Positions 25,414 through 39,109 of a stretch of 64,000 nucleotides of DNA are shown in pieces; within the stretch, counting starts at the first letter, position 1, and each line of letters starts with the position of its first letter. The position numbers and the translations under genes are program-made. A model generated the notes under the pieces. It saw only the letters and a list, made by a program, of their open reading frames with translations. It made no database searches and had not been told where the DNA came from. Source of the stretch: Anarhynchus alexandrinus (lineage: Eukaryota; Chordata; Aves; Charadriiformes; Charadriidae); assembly GCA_008711295.1 (NCBI GenBank), contig VUYV01000014.1, positions 8,383,540 through 8,447,539 on the forward strand, read 5' to 3'.

Positions 25414-27249
25414 TGATGCAAGTAATATTATTTAGCTATTAAGCATGTTCTATAAAGCCTATATATTGCAATTCCTTGTTAGAAACAGTTAAGGTTTTTC
25501 TAAGACTATCATTCTTACTAAATCACGTTTGTGGTGAGTCTACAGTATTCAGTAAAGTCTGGAGACCTTTTCTCCAAGAAATGTTAAGGCTCCCTTTGGG
25601 AAGCAGAAGAGTTTGTAAGAGCCTGTGGTTTTTAAGGTCTTTAAAGACAATCCAAATTTGGCAAAACTGATACTCAAGATAAAGTCCCATACAATGGACT
25701 ATAGGAGTAATGACTAAATTCTATGATCTGGAGACACATTCTCAAAATTTTTTCCTTTTGAATTGGGCACAGAAGAGATTTTTTTGTCTTGCCTTTTCCA
25801 GCTTAAGTCCTTAAGTGCATTAATATTCTCCTCAGGTTTCCACAAGCTTCTCTACATTTTTGACATTGCATCACTACAAACACAGTGCATTTCCACTTGT
25901 ATTCTGGGACCAGGCTAGTCCACAACACATATGGATTCTAATCACACCTAGAATCTGCCAGAGTCCAGCCAAATAAGCAACTATCATGATTCTGGAGATT
26001 TAAAAATATATGTTTCAAGAAAAATATGCTGTCCTATTTTCTGTTCTTCAGGGAAGAAAAGAGGGTTTATTTCACCTCAACAAAGAGAACCGTGTCTGCT
26101 TGGATTTCCTTGCCCTGGATTCTAATGGGGTTATTTTAATTTATAACTGCCTTGTTATATTAAAGAATGTATCAGTAAATGTACCATTTAGTATGGAACT
26201 CTGATTCTGCTTTTAAGTTCTGCTTGATGGATTATCTTGTATTCTGTAACCTAATATCACTGATGGTTATGTAGGGCATCACTATAAATTAGATTATTTT
26301 ATGTGAGATGATACAGTGTTTCATTTTTAATATTTTATTGTATTATAGAATGAATATCTGGCTAAGGAGAGCACAGAGATTACTTGTCAGCATAAAGAAA
26401 CTGGCAACTGGGATACAGGTTTCCTCCATGTACACATCTGACCTTGGACAGTGAGCTAGTCAGTGTAATATTCCTCTTTAATACAACATTTAGTAATAGA
26501 AAATATCAACATCTATTCCAGCAGCTGACAGAATTGTTCCTGAGGCTTTCTCACGGCTCTGGCAAATGGCAGTTTCTGGGGAAGGAGAGACCACCACCAC
26601 CGCAAACGAAGATGAACTACTCCACATTCCCTTAGATGGCACTGCTTAGTCCTGCTTGTGGCATCCTGACATCTGTCACTTAAACACACCCTCGCCAATG
26701 ACTGCTGCTATCTAAAGTAAAAGGTAACTATTTTCAGGGCACAAAATAGCAGCTTTCCAAGAACAACACTTTTCATAAGCACTTATTTCAATGGACATCA
26801 TCTACCAAACATGGTTTTGTAAGATGACAAAAACACTCATGCACAGACCTAAAGTAGATACTTCTACCCGTTAGATCTCTGAAATGAAAAATGCCCTTAA
26901 CAAAAGATACATGTTCAATATCCATAAAGCACAACTGAAATTAAAGGAATATCATCATTTTAGATCTCTGTAATAGGAGAGAATTATTTTAAGTGGAACT
27001 GACCGTACCATAGTGTGTTGCACTGTTCGGAATTTTGCGCTTTGTACGACTGCAGTACCATATAACAAAACATGGTAACATGTAAAGGAAGAAAATTCAG
27101 TACTGGCCCTATACTGCAACAAGATGGTGAATCGCTCTAAGCTAGCAAGGCCACCAACCCATGCATTTCTTGTAGGTCCATACTCATTTTCCTTAATGCA
27201 GAGTGTGAATGTCCACAACATTTAATGTATTGATTCTGTAAGCCCACTG

Positions 27250-27390
27250 TAAGGTAGAAATACATTGCCATCTTCATGCTCTAACTTAACCAGAAAACAA
27301 AGTGACATATGAAGTCACAGAGGAAGCCTATGGCAGTGTCCCACCTCCTGGGGTGATGCCCTAAACACTACCTCATCCTATGTCTCATAT
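27250..27390 (-). mobile_element. MIR/CORE-SINE-like relic
   Basis: AAAGTGACATATGAAGTCAC, CAGAGGAAGCCTATGGCAGT and GATGCCCTAAACACTACCTC match in order the reverse of an old SINE: 'agtgacttgcccaaggtcacacaggaagtctgtggcaga...tgccctaaccactagaccatcct'. This is the clearest of the five such relics. Confidence 0.6.
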
Positions 27391-28300
27391 TTGGATGTAA
27401 GAGCCGTAACTTTTTTTTCTGATTTATTGGTAAAACTGCAGCCAATAATCAATTTCATTTTTTCCTCTGAAATCTTGCACGCCCACAAACAGAGCAACAG
27501 CTTATTAACAATAAAATCACCTGTATCTTCTTTCAGTAACATTTATTCTATCATCTTCAGTTATCTTAAATATCTTACTCTTTTGCCACTGATGAAAACG
27601 CAGTACCGAGAATGCTGAGACGGAAGGGATGCATCCGTCCTCAGCCAAACTCATAACACTGACTGTTCCAAAGCTTCCCTTTGGTGAACGAGGACCGAAC
27701 ACAACCGGCCCACTGATGCCCAAGGAAATGACAAGGATGTGCAAAAATAAGAACAGGACACTATCACCACTGTAAACCAAAGAGAAAAAGGAAAAAACAA
27801 ACACAATACATTTCCAGTGGAATTCTTTGAATAAAATGGGGCGAGAGGGGAAGGAGAATCCCTGCCAGGTATTCAGTGTACATGCAATCTTACTGGGGTT
27901 TCCCTAAAAAATGTCATATTCTGGCACTGAAAAGGGGGAGGCAGAGAGACAGCACATCATTGCTCTGAAACTTGATTCCCCAGAACGCAGGGACCACGTA
28001 AGAAGCTGTCTGAATATCCCTCACCATGCTTAAACAGGGCTTATACAGAAATTANTAATTACATACAGCAGACCACAACTAAATATTGATTCCGATGTCA
28101 TTGCGAAAAGAAAAGGTGAGAGAACAGCAGCTTGAAAATAATGATGTAAAAATCTATGAAATAATGGTGGAGACAAACAAACCTACAGCAATTATACACA
28201 GAGCAGTTCAAAAGCTCTGCTGGATTAGGAACAACAGCAGATGATTCGGTACCTCCTGTGAAAACGGTCCTCCTCACTTGATATCTGCGCAGCCCTTCTG

Positions 28301-28385
28301 CCTGGAACTAAGCTGGCATGACAGGCACGAATTCAGGCAAGGAAAAACCTGCTAATTAGAGGAGCCGCTCCAGTTTAGTTCCAGG
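28301..28385. repeat. Imperfect inverted repeat, 16-bp arms
   Basis: The left arm CCTGGAACTAAGCTGG (28301-28316) and right arm CCAGTTTAGTTCCAGG (28370-28385) are complementary at 15 of 16 positions, the exception being a G:T pair. The spacer is 53 bp. Confidence 0.85.
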
Positions 28386-29181
28386 TGTCATCACTTAGCC
28401 GGCTTTTTGCATCTAGATATCCTCGTTAGCAAGCCGTTGTGCTACAGCGCTAAAAAGAATTTGATAACAACAGATGAGATGGACAGGTTCTGGCCCCGTG
28501 CAGAGGATCGACCATTCAAATGCTTTATATATGAATGAATCCCGGTATTTCTCTAAATCGTATTGCACTTTTGAGACAGTAATTGAGACAGTAATATCTA
28601 TGAATCCTCTTGTTTACCAACATTAGCATTCATTGTTTGAGGGCACCTCTAACATGGTAGGGGCTGAAGGATTTACTCCTCCTTTTTTTTGGGCATTTGC
28701 ATTTCACAGAAACAGAGGTTTCTTAATGCAACTTCTGCACCTGCTGTGAAACATAACTCCTATTACTTTAGAACCAATTATACACTTGATGGCTGCATAA
28801 TCTACAAGAATAAAAGTTCCTTCTCCAGAAGAGTTGACATTGGAAAAGGTCTATTGACTATGAATGCAGGAGAAACCCATTGTGACCATTCTGTGGGGCT
28901 GCAGTAAGCGCAAGGGCATACAAAACTTCCAGCAACTAGAATCCTCTTCTTGTATGTTTTTGGTACTTTAAAGAAACAGTGGAAACAGTAAAAGACTGAC
29001 TGGCCAGGAGAACCTCAAAAAAAAATGTTTCTCTTTGCTGAAGAATAAATACTATGATCCATGACAGAGGGTTTTTTGAATTATAACTGCTGCTTCTAAA
29101 GTCGTGCAGAAATGCTTCCCCCAGCATCTGATGTGTCACCGTTATCATTAGTATCTGTCAGGGCTGTTACAGATTCTGATT

Positions 29182-29196
29182 AAAAAAAAAAAAAAA
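29182..29196. repeat. Poly-A run (15)
   Basis: An uninterrupted A15. It does not follow a recognisable retrocopy. Confidence 0.9.
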
Positions 29197-29573
29197 GGAA
29201 AAGAGCAGCACAGCAGAACTTCTGCTTTTGAAACTGGAGTTTAACAACTCCTGTGAACTGTACTTCAGTGCTGTCACCGCAGGCAAACAGTCACTGCACA
29301 CTGTTTGAGCAGTCCTACTGCTCGCTCCTTCCTTTTGACAACAGGGCCCACGTATAGACCTGCCTTGTCCTTAAAGCAAATATTTTGAACCTGGATGCGC
29401 TCATTTTGGGATAACTTAGATCAAAGCACCCTGAAAACTTCAGGTTCTTTGGATTCCTCGAGCACTTCAGCTACAGATAGGCAGTAGACAGTCTCTCGCT
29501 CCTGAAGCACTCCCTGACTTCAGCCGTGCCACCACGCCAACCAGCAAAGGAAACTTCTTCACGCTGTACTTTC

Positions 29574-29590
29574 TTTTTTTTTTTTTTTTT
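29574..29590. repeat. Poly-T run (17)
   Basis: An uninterrupted T17. The neighbouring sequence was checked for a retrocopied gene on the minus strand and none was recognised. Confidence 0.9.
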
Positions 29591-31713
29591 GATAAATAGA
29601 GGGGTCCAAGCCTCTCAGCCACACAGGTTTTATGAAAACTGAGTTCAGGGTCGTAGTAACTATTAATCTTTGCATAGGTATTATTGGGGGAAATGTACCA
29701 CGGAAACCTCACGTGAGCCCTCTGCACCTGGGCAGAACCTCTAAAAGATGGAACATGATGAAACTGGTAAAATATCCCAATAAGATCAACTAACAGAAAC
29801 TTTTTTTGTGGCAGAATTTAAACTCCCAAAGTGGGTAGCTGTTGAGTCGTAAATGGCAAGATCAGAAAAAGAGAGGAAATCTAAGGAGTAAAGATTTTTC
29901 CAAAGATAAGCATACACAGAACAGGGCAAGGGTACAGCCCAACACTTTTTTTCAGTCCTATCATGCCACCAACATCCTTAAATTGCTAGAAAGTATCACA
30001 CAAACCGAGGATAATACAGCCTATTCACTGAAAACCACCAACACCGTGCTGAAGGCCAGTGGGCTGATGTCATCAAAAACGAAGGAAGACTTTGGCGCAC
30101 CACTGGAAGGATGGATTTTTTTTTCATAGACATTTTTGCGTAGCCATTCACACCCACAAAAAGTGAATATATCACAATGTTGTTCCAATTTAAGAGTGTT
30201 TTTCACTCATTCTACAAAGGCATAAATGATGGCTCATGTCATAGGACAAATGAGAGGAACGAGCCCTTTAGTGACAGCCACATTTAGGAAATCTGTTCCC
30301 TCTTGTGCTGAAGTTAGTGGCTCCCTTTCTATTGACTCAGGAGCTCATACTGGTAAGGGCCCAATTCTTCCAACAGCTTTGGAAGACTTAATTTGTTAAG
30401 ACTTTGGCTGTGATCTGAGAAAGGCTGAAGCATTTTTCCCAGGTGCCAGAAGTGAGGGCTTTTTTGCATTCTGATCTTCTGACATAGATTTTCTCAGATC
30501 CAATATCTGCCAGTATTTATACGGCTCTGTTGGCATGTGTGGCATTCTGCAGGCAAGTAAGAAGTCAAGAACCGTGCTCTGAGGAATTCATCATCTAAAA
30601 ATTGGCATATAATTTAATGAGTAAGGACAAAAGAAAACAAGATAAATAGAAAACTGCTCCTGGGAAAGTTCCACTTTTTATTTTTAATCGCAAAGAATGC
30701 AGATCATTCAGGCTGCTTCTGTTTCAGATTTGTTTCTTTTTTGAATGATTAGACATGGAAGAGAGAAAGAGGTCAGACACCACGACCAGAAGTTCCCCTT
30801 AGGAAGGATGAAATAGAAGCTACAAAGGGAATAAAACATTTCAGAACCAAACCCTCTTACTCTCCTGCCCAGCCTCTCCTTTGTGTCACCGAAGAAGAAC
30901 AAACTGGGAGATTTCAAGGGGAAAGCTTTTTATTTCCTGAAAATTGGGGTATCTTCAAGGCAATGCAAAACCCACCCGCCCTTTGCTCCCACCTTTCCTG
31001 GGAGATGCAGCATGAGGTCCCGTGGCTGGCTGTGCCCAGAGGGGGCGGCTGTGAGCATCACCGGAGCTGGCACACGCTCACGTACCTTAATGCACTTGTA
31101 GGACCACCCTCCAACACTCTAACAAGCGTTTGGCCCTGGGACCACCTAGACCCAGGGGAGCTGACACATAGTTCCCCTCACGTTACTCTTTTCCATCCCA
31201 CTTGTCATTTTCCCCTCCTCCTCCTGCAACACAACCCAGCCTACATTAAGCAAACACGTTCACGCTAACAAGCTTAAATAGACTTTAATTTTTCTCTGCC
31301 TTTGCACTCGACGTTGTCCCCGCAGAAGGAGATGTGAATTTCACTGGTGATTATATTCTGAGCAACTCAAGTAGTCCTGAGACACAGAACAGTGAGCATT
31401 GTATATTTTCTCTATCTCATTTAGGCTTGTAGATTTTCTTTTAACAAAATTTTCTTTTTTCTCTGGCAATTTTCTGCTGATCATTAGCTATAAATAGATT
31501 ATGTTGATGCACGTAAAAGCCTGCTTATTTTATAAACTACAGCTATGATTTTATTTTAAGGTAAATGACTGGCAAGGAAAAGAGCAAAAAGGCACATATG
31601 TTACAGGTAGGCAAGATAATGCTTAAACTACCTATGAGGTTCTCCTCACCTACCCTGATTCCAAATGCAAGAGCAGGGAATTACAGACCAACAGGTTTAC
31701 ATATTTGGAAGCC

Positions 31714-31749
31714 AAAAAAAAAAAAAAAGAAAAGAAAAAAAAAAAGAAA
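31714..31749. repeat. A-rich (AAAAG)n-like tract
   Basis: About 36 bases of A interrupted by single G residues. Confidence 0.9.
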
Positions 31750-33802
31750 CATACAGAACAAATCCACTGTTGCAAGATACTTCCAAAATTCACATGGAAT
31801 TCAATAGTAACAGAAATATTTGAAGTTACTTAAAAAAAAGTCTGCTGTGCATCCCATGGAAGGAACATGTACAAAACTTGATGTCTTAGGGAATTCTTAG
31901 GGAATTAAGTTTTCACTGTACATTTCTTAATAAAAATTGGTGGAAAGTGGTATTTCAGCATTAAAGGAGAAAGCTGGGAGTAAAGAAGACTTTTCTTCTC
32001 CTGGACTGTATATGCCGCCCTGTTGTATACCTAATTTGTCCATTTGATATGAATATTTTTCCTTTCTGTATAGTTATGTTACTTCAGTAGAGAAGGCAGT
32101 GGAGAAAGTAAATTGGTTGTCTTGACTTTGGTATGAAAAAAGTTAAATCTTCTTTCCGAGGTGGAAGTTAAGCACAACCATTCCGCTCGGTAAAACGAAC
32201 GTGAATGTGAACCAGTAACATGCTGTGACTCGAGGCGCTAAAGGCGCACAAGTTCACAGCAAAACTATATTAAAGAAAGGAAGATTCACTTGTGAAATGG
32301 AGAAAATCACTAACGCAACTCAATATCAGCTTTCAATTAGCAGATGAAGCTTTCACTACACATTGTGAAGCTCAGTTTGTTAGACTTAAAATAGAAAGAG
32401 CCAGCGAACAGTGAATAAAAAATGGCTGGTCTGGTTTTGCTTTCTTTGCCACATCCTAAAGGTAGTCTCTAGTTTTGAATATAATGTGTTATCAACTGAT
32501 TGTACATTATCATCAGCTGGCCAGAAGCCTGGTGACGAGATTGCATTGGTCTTCACCGAGGAATATAACAAAAGAGTCTGGTCGTGATCAGGCCCCGGTC
32601 TCTGCCAATTGGTACAAACTGCTCAGCAGTGATCTGTTGGGCAGCGGACTAAGGAATTTGAAATGGCACATGTTAGAGGATGAAAGTGGGGCATGTACAT
32701 GTGTGCAATGAAAAAAATGAGCTTCTCAGAAGTCCTTTTGCATAGAGGTAAAGGCTGCTGCATCTCCACTCCTGTCAGATGTGAGGTTGATGACTCTCTC
32801 AAACTTGATTTTCCCAATGGAGCAGAGGACAGACTTTCCTGTTCCTGTATCTGTTATGTTTCCCCCAACCTGATTTGCAGAGTGGCAATTATAATGTCTC
32901 CTATTGCTGCTTTTTAAATCACAAAATTTGAAAACAATCTAGTTAAGCACACAGACAAAAAATCCCCAAGAGACGACTGGGGACAGGAGACATATGCCAG
33001 ATTTTCTCAGATAATGAGCTTTTAAAGCTCATTTATTGCTATAAAAATTCCATATCAAAAAAAGAAGTTGCCACTTCTTCTTTTCTTGTTACAGTAGAAA
33101 GAGAGTTTTTGGAATATGCAAAACCTTAATATTGGATCTGCACCAGGAAACGAAGCCAGGGGATGTGGCCAGGAAATACGTGCTCTGAAAAATGAGCAAA
33201 TCCAAGATGGCAGTGGCTGAGGGACAAAACACTGGAGATTTCAGGATTGTTGCAGTATGAAAAGCTCCATGAAACACAATGAATCCCTGTCAAGTGTTTC
33301 TTTTAAGAGCCAGCTCTGAAAACTTTCCAGAATACAATTCTACTTTTGTCTATTTTGCAAACAACTACAGGGCAAATTCAGGGCAACTCTGTTCTGGAGA
33401 GACACATCCTCCAAACAGGGCTGCTAATACTAAAATATCCCCAGTGCCAAGTTTGCAAGTCTGAAGATGCCCTTGTGAAGCAACGATATGCTAACTAAAT
33501 CATACTGTCTATTATGTTTATAATCTGTCCTGTGTCCAACATTGGGAGAAGCAGGTGCATCCTCTCAAAGAGCTTCCATAAAGTGTTCTTTCTCTGCATT
33601 TTTAGACACAATTACTTTGCAGTAAATGTATATATTGGGGAATTTTATGAATAAATTACATGGTAAAACAATCCCCACAAAGATGCTAGAAGCTACCGCA
33701 CAGGTTTCAAGAAACTAGTCAACAAAGAATTATTCTTTCTTTACTTCCAAACAATAGCATCATGGTCTCTAAATTCATTTGCACACTTGTTCTTTCTCTT
33801 AC

Positions 33803-33884
33803 CAGCTGTTGCCCTTTTGGACCCCAACCAGCATACTGAAGCTTTGCATTGCTGACCTCAGGGGGATACAAATTCTGGGGATCC
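33803..33884 (-). CDS. DPP6: DPP6 internal coding exon B (82 bp)
   Basis: This exon continues the extracellular beta-propeller of DPP6. Its first base completes the Gly codon split from exon A. It then encodes 27 codons, from [10 protein letters not shown] to GWGPKGQQL, matching the DPP6 [21 protein letters not shown] stretch. Relative to mammalian DPP6 as I recall it, two positions after DPQ differ (Asn for Ser, Tyr for Asp), an ordinary level of divergence. On the minus strand the acceptor is TTTTTCTCTTTTTGCAG, and the donor is CTG|GTAAGAG with GT at 33802-33801. It ends in phase 0, so the Leu codon is complete and exon C starts with a fresh Ile codon. DPP10 would read AAWGVQGQQL here, so DPP6 is preferred. 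No frameshift or stop is present. Confidence 0.96.
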
Positions 33885-34704
33885 CTGCAAAAAGAGAAAA
33901 ATAAGATTTCAGCTTCAGAAATGTCCTTGTTTAAGCTGGTGCACACCTGCTTTGGAAATCCACCATGACCTTGTAAGGTATCTTTCAGCTGGAATCATCT
34001 AATATTTAGTGCCGGATTTCAGTAGATTTTTTACTGTAAAGTAAGCACTCTACCACTAGCAAGCACTGTAAGAACAAGTATTTAACTAACAATTTTGTTT
34101 CTTATTATTATGAAGTTAAACACATTAGTTCCACTGCTGACTTGCCTAAGCCTAAGCCTTAGTCAAGGGATGGCACACAAAGCAATTGTATTTATCGACA
34201 CTGATGATGTCCACAAAAGATAAACAATAATTATATTTTTGAATCATATTGCCACAAGAAAAATATAATTTCATTCTCTTCACTCCATGGCTTTTCTGCC
34301 TAATAATTTCCTTTGAACATGACAGCAGAAAAGTTTAGCAACTATATAACAATTGATATGCAGCCTGGCTTCGAAGGGAAAATCTCCCATTAATACCAAA
34401 TATCTCATTTTTACAGAAAATAAAATCAAAATGCTTTTCTTGTTCTTTCATCCATTACCTTCATCTTGTAGCAGAACATCGGTGAGACATAGCAAATGCA
34501 ATATAGAAAAAGGTGGCTTTTTTGGTAAATGTCAGAGCAGCATAATGTCATTTTATCACAGCACAGACGGCATTGCCTTGACCGTATTTACACTCAGCAC
34601 AAATAATTACATTACATATTCTGAAGTCACAATGCTACGACTCTGTGTATAGTAACATTCTACAAACAAGAACACCAATAAAGTCTGTATTCAGTATGCC
34701 TCAT

Positions 34705-34800
34705 TAGCAGATCTCAAACTGCTTTAAAAAGTAAGGGTATTATCATCGCTGGTCAACAGATGGGAATAACAAGGTAATTTGAGGCCAACGCTACCCAAAA
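34705..34800 (-). mobile_element. MIR/CORE-SINE-like relic
   Basis: TTAGCAGATCTCAAACTGCT, AAGGGTATTATCATCGCTGG and TCAACAGATGGGAATAACAA follow 'gatctcaaagcgctttacaaaggtgggtatcattatccccattttacagatgggg'. It is decayed and non-coding. Confidence 0.58.
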
Positions 34801-37800
34801 ACAGAGAAAAGAGTCGAAGCCTGCCTAGCCTTTGAGCAAAAGGCCTTCTCTTCTGGTACAGAGTTTATTTCTTCATTAAAGGCAATGTTTTCCAGACCAT
34901 ATTTTCAAAACAGAACAAAACTGAATGCAATAATTAGACACTAACTGAATTCTCTTTATTGCCTGTTTTGTGACCTGGTGCTGTACCACAGTTGTGCTCC
35001 AGCTCTGCCCTTTCAGGCACGAACTCCCTTGGCTGCATATTCCTGCTGCACTGGGGCTGTTGTAGCAAGTCCACAGACAGCAGGAAGAGGAATATTTAAA
35101 AATTAATTTTGTGTAGTCTTTCCAATGTGAAAAAAGCCCAAGCTTTTCCTGTGAACTTCTGCTCAAAGGCCAGCTAGAACCAGGGCAGACCCTAGATGAG
35201 GACACCAATGCCTACAGTGCCCTTCCATAACTCCTGCAGTTGGAACAGCAGCTTCTGCTCTCCTGCTAGAAGGTGTGTATCAGCGATTATAAACCATAAC
35301 CCATAAAGTCTGCAATGCCCCTGGGAAGAGGTCTGTGGAGCCGATTAAACATTAAGGTGCTCAAGAAGACAGGTTTGTTGCAGACGGGATCCATTAGGAA
35401 TGGGGTTTGTGGTTGTGTGCAAGAGTGGTTTGTTGAGGCACTGACCCTTCAAGTCTGAGCGTAGCGCAGGGTGTCCAGAGAGCTTTTGGCTCTGCAGGCA
35501 AAGTGTCATCCACAACTGCTGCCGGTGGAGTAAAATTATATCTTTTCTTCTGTTTTTTAACCGGAAGGTGTCTTTGTGGGTAGCCTGAAGTTATTTTTGT
35601 AAGGTACGGATAAGAGAACAGACAACTGTCATACTGAACTCCTACTAACAGCAGCCACAAAATTCCCATTCCAGTAAGAAGGATAGCCATACAACTTCTG
35701 CATCTTTGCAAGCTTGTATGCATTAGCTACTTAAGTTTCAAGTCAGCTATTTCTCTTAAGACCTGATCTCTTTGGTTAGCTATCTTGATTTTCTCAACAG
35801 AGAGTAACCTCTGAGTGCAGGAGGAAGAGAGAAAAATAGTGAATCGAATCAAAACCTCTTACAAGAGAAAAAAAAAGTACTGAAATGAATTATCTAGTTC
35901 TTCAGGTTTTTTACTCATGTGAGAAGAGGAGCAAGATCTAATAAATAGAGGGGGAAATATCATCCCCAAACAAACAGATTATACAATTGTAAGCATTCAA
36001 ACCTGTAATGCTTCAGATAACACAGGTGGAGCTAAAGGACAGACACTCCAATTACGGCCAATAATTCAGACCAGAGTTCTGCTCACTGCATCATCTTCTA
36101 GAAAAGGAAAACTCTAATGCAAAGAGAAATGCTGTGTAAACCAGCTTTGGTAGCCGATAAGGCAGAAGGAAAAGCCCTCCATTTGGTGTACCAGCAAAGA
36201 GCTCTGCTGCAGCCTACAAAGCAATGTCATCTTCCCTTTCTCTGACATGGCTGAGGAAAAACAGAGTTGCATCTCCTGAGTTCCTTCTGAAGTTGTTCAG
36301 AATGGCTGGGAAACTCCTTTTGTAGCAAAACCTTGTTTGTTTGCCTTGAAACCTTTTGATAAATATGCGGATAGAAAGGCTGACTGATGGAATTGCATAT
36401 TGCCTGGAGGCACCTGATTTACAAACCTCGTTACCATAAACTGCTTCTATATTCAGCACGTAACAGCATGCCCGTCCAAGTTGTGATGTAGACCACTGGA
36501 GGCAGGGGGTAGCCAGGCATCCATCCTCATGTTCTCAGTTTTTCTTTTCTACCATGGGCTATGAAAGCAGTCTAAGATCACAGTTTCCCCCCACAAACAC
36601 TCCTGAGAGATGGACATTTTCTTTTTGATAGATGTTGACTTCTTCCTCATCTCTTTTAAGGAGAATCCTCTACCGTAGAGTAGCAAAATTTATTCCCTCA
36701 CTTCCAGGAAACTTCAGTGTCACATCCAAGGGGACTGAGAAGACATCCCTCCTTGCCAAGGCTGACCTAGCAGGCTTCAGAGAAACTGTAGGACTGAGCT
36801 GGAGGCTGTAGAGCAGAGGCCAGGGGAGACTGGACTATCAGCAAGCCTGAAGGCATCATGAAAATGGAGATCACCTACTTGTGAACCCTACCATGAAAGA
36901 CCAAATTCCCACACACTTACTCAGGGTATCTTGGGTGTATGGTGGAAGACACATGGACACCCCCTCCCTGGCAGCCCCAAGCAACCCCATTACAAACCCA
37001 TTATATCACCTATAGAGGGAGGAGGAGGAATTGTACACACATCATTTCCAGGTGGGATGACCACAAACCTCTCCAGGAAAGCTCTTTGTGTTCCTCAAAC
37101 TGAAAAATGTGTTTAGAGAGCAGCTATCAAACACATTTCAGATTATCTCATACTATTCTGAACCTTTAGTTCTCCTTGGCAAAAAATACTTTGTACACCG
37201 GTATCCCAGGAGCACTTGTCCATTTTACAGGTGCTGCGTAAACGGGATCTCATGCTGGTCAACCCCTTCTGGAAGGTAAGTTATTGCTGATAAGCTACAG
37301 TCCTCCACAGCTACACCCTTGCTTCTCCTCCAAAATGTCCTGCTTAAAATTCTTTATTTTCTTCTTAAATCAATTGATATTATGGGTCATCTCAGCCTTT
37401 TCAAAGAGCCAGCGCTCCTCACAGACCCTCATAATTAGGCCTTGGCTGGATCCGAACCTTCCCCTTGTGAGCCCATTTGTACAGGATGTTGGTTTGGAAA
37501 TGGGCTACTCTGAAGGCAAACGTATATCTCCTGTTATTGGTTTGCATGAAAAAAACAGCTTCACCTCATCCTCACACTGTTTTCACTGTTTTCACCTTAC
37601 AGAAAAGGTTCTTTCATTTCCAGCCAAAGAAATGGCAAGACCTTATTAAAGAGTTGCTGTTATTCCTTTCACCCCTTAAAATGATTGATTTTAAAGCCTG
37701 GGAAAGAAGGGAATAATAATGTTGTTTTAGGCCAGACAGAAGATGGAGCAGGTGCTGTATAAACTCTTCCATGTTAATGCGACATTGTCTGGAGCTGAGG

Positions 37801-38836
37801 TTGTTAAATTGCTCCAGACACAGGCATGATTTCAGTACAATGTTCATGAAACATTATGGAAGTAGTAAATTGTGAAATTTGCTCATTTAGATGAAGATTT
37901 CTGCCAAAAAAGTCTCCCCTCAGAATTTCCGAATAAGGAAAATTATTGAGTGCAATTAGCGTGCTGTCTGCCAAAACATTTTTGCTTCTAACTTAGCTCA
38001 GAAGATACATGTAGAATAAAACAAACTAATCAATCATATCTGATTGCCTGGTTTTCACCTTAAAAAATACCGTGATTAATGAAGAACGAGCTTTAAAGAG
38101 ATTGTGTTGGTTTTGCTGAAATTTTTACGTCTGTGTGTTCCCTCTTCTGACATTTTCTCCTATTCCAAAGACGACCAATTTCCCGCAGAGACTTCATGGC
38201 ACCAAGTCTCCCCCTGAGCGCAAACATGACAAACTGTTCTATATTAAGTTCTTCAAAAGCAACTTAAAAAACAATAGAAATTTTCCACTGTAATTGAAGG
38301 AGAGGCTCATTTTACTTCAAGAATATTTCAAGAAGAATATTTTACAATGCCACACTGGAAATATCTGAAAATGAAAAAAGCAGTCAAAGCCTGGGGTATG
38401 GTATAGGCTGTTCTTCTAGGGTCTGTTTTAATAACTTTTAATTTTAATTTTAAATACAGAACAATAGGATTTGTATGGAAATTCATTGCACATGCAGTCA
38501 ATGTGAGCAAAAATGCAACAATGTGCACCAAAGGCTGCTCTGATGTGCCTATCCCCTAAATAAATAAACAAAACTATGTATAAGAGCTGGACTGAGTTGT
38601 TAAGAAAAACTTTGAACCCCCTTACTTAACTATGCCATAACTTTGGAAAATATAGAAAGTATATTAAGATTTCAGTAGTACAAGCAAAGAGGTTGAAGGA
38701 ATAAAGACAATTAAAAAAAAAGTGTAGGGAAGGCAGAAATATCCCCTCTTGTTCTTTGCATCAAGCTGGCACTGGATATTTTGAAAGACAACAGCCCTAA
38801 CCATAATATCACTTTTTTGTGGTTTACTATAAAAAA

Positions 38837-38850
38837 CTATCTATCTATCT
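38837..38850. repeat. (CTAT)n microsatellite
   Basis: Three and a half CTAT units followed by a diverged AAACTATCTGTCT. Confidence 0.85.
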
Positions 38851-39109
38851 AAACTATCTGTCTCAGCACCAGAACTTGGTGTCTTCATGTCTACTTCTAA
38901 TAGCATAAAATCAGACAGCAGCTTAGACAGATTTCATCTTCCTTAGAAAGAAGGAAAGAAAAAAGAGATACAAACCACCACATAGAGAATAATTCTGGAA
39001 GGGCTGTAAAGACCCGGAAACTTCATAATATTTATGAGGTTTTGATGCATGATGAGAAAAAAAGTGCACTTGAGAAAATTTGCAAAAAGAAATAAAAGCA
39101 CGTAAAACA

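Larger units (their letters stand above)
13998..33802 (-). other. DPP6: DPP6 intron between exons B and C (19.8 kb)
   Basis: Bounded by the exon B donor (GTAAGAG) and the exon C acceptor (TCAAATCAG), this intron joins codons in phase 0. It holds a CR1 3' end at 15.4 kb, a CR1-like relic at 17.3 kb, the LTR-like element at 20.6 kb, the CR1 endonuclease fragment at 24.3 kb, MIR-like relics near 19.1 and 27.3 kb, an inverted repeat at 28.3 kb and A/T runs. The rest is unassigned. There is an ambiguous base (N) at 28055. Confidence 0.92.

Noticed and set aside
29574..29730. Poly-T17 with an adjacent 86-codon minus frame, considered as a processed retrocopy
   Set aside because: No known protein match upstream of the tail and no target-site duplication seen.
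31640..31712. GNYRPTG motif resembling the NYRPxSL block of LINE reverse transcriptases
   Set aside because: Only about 20 bases agree and no neighbouring block supports it, so I do not call an element.
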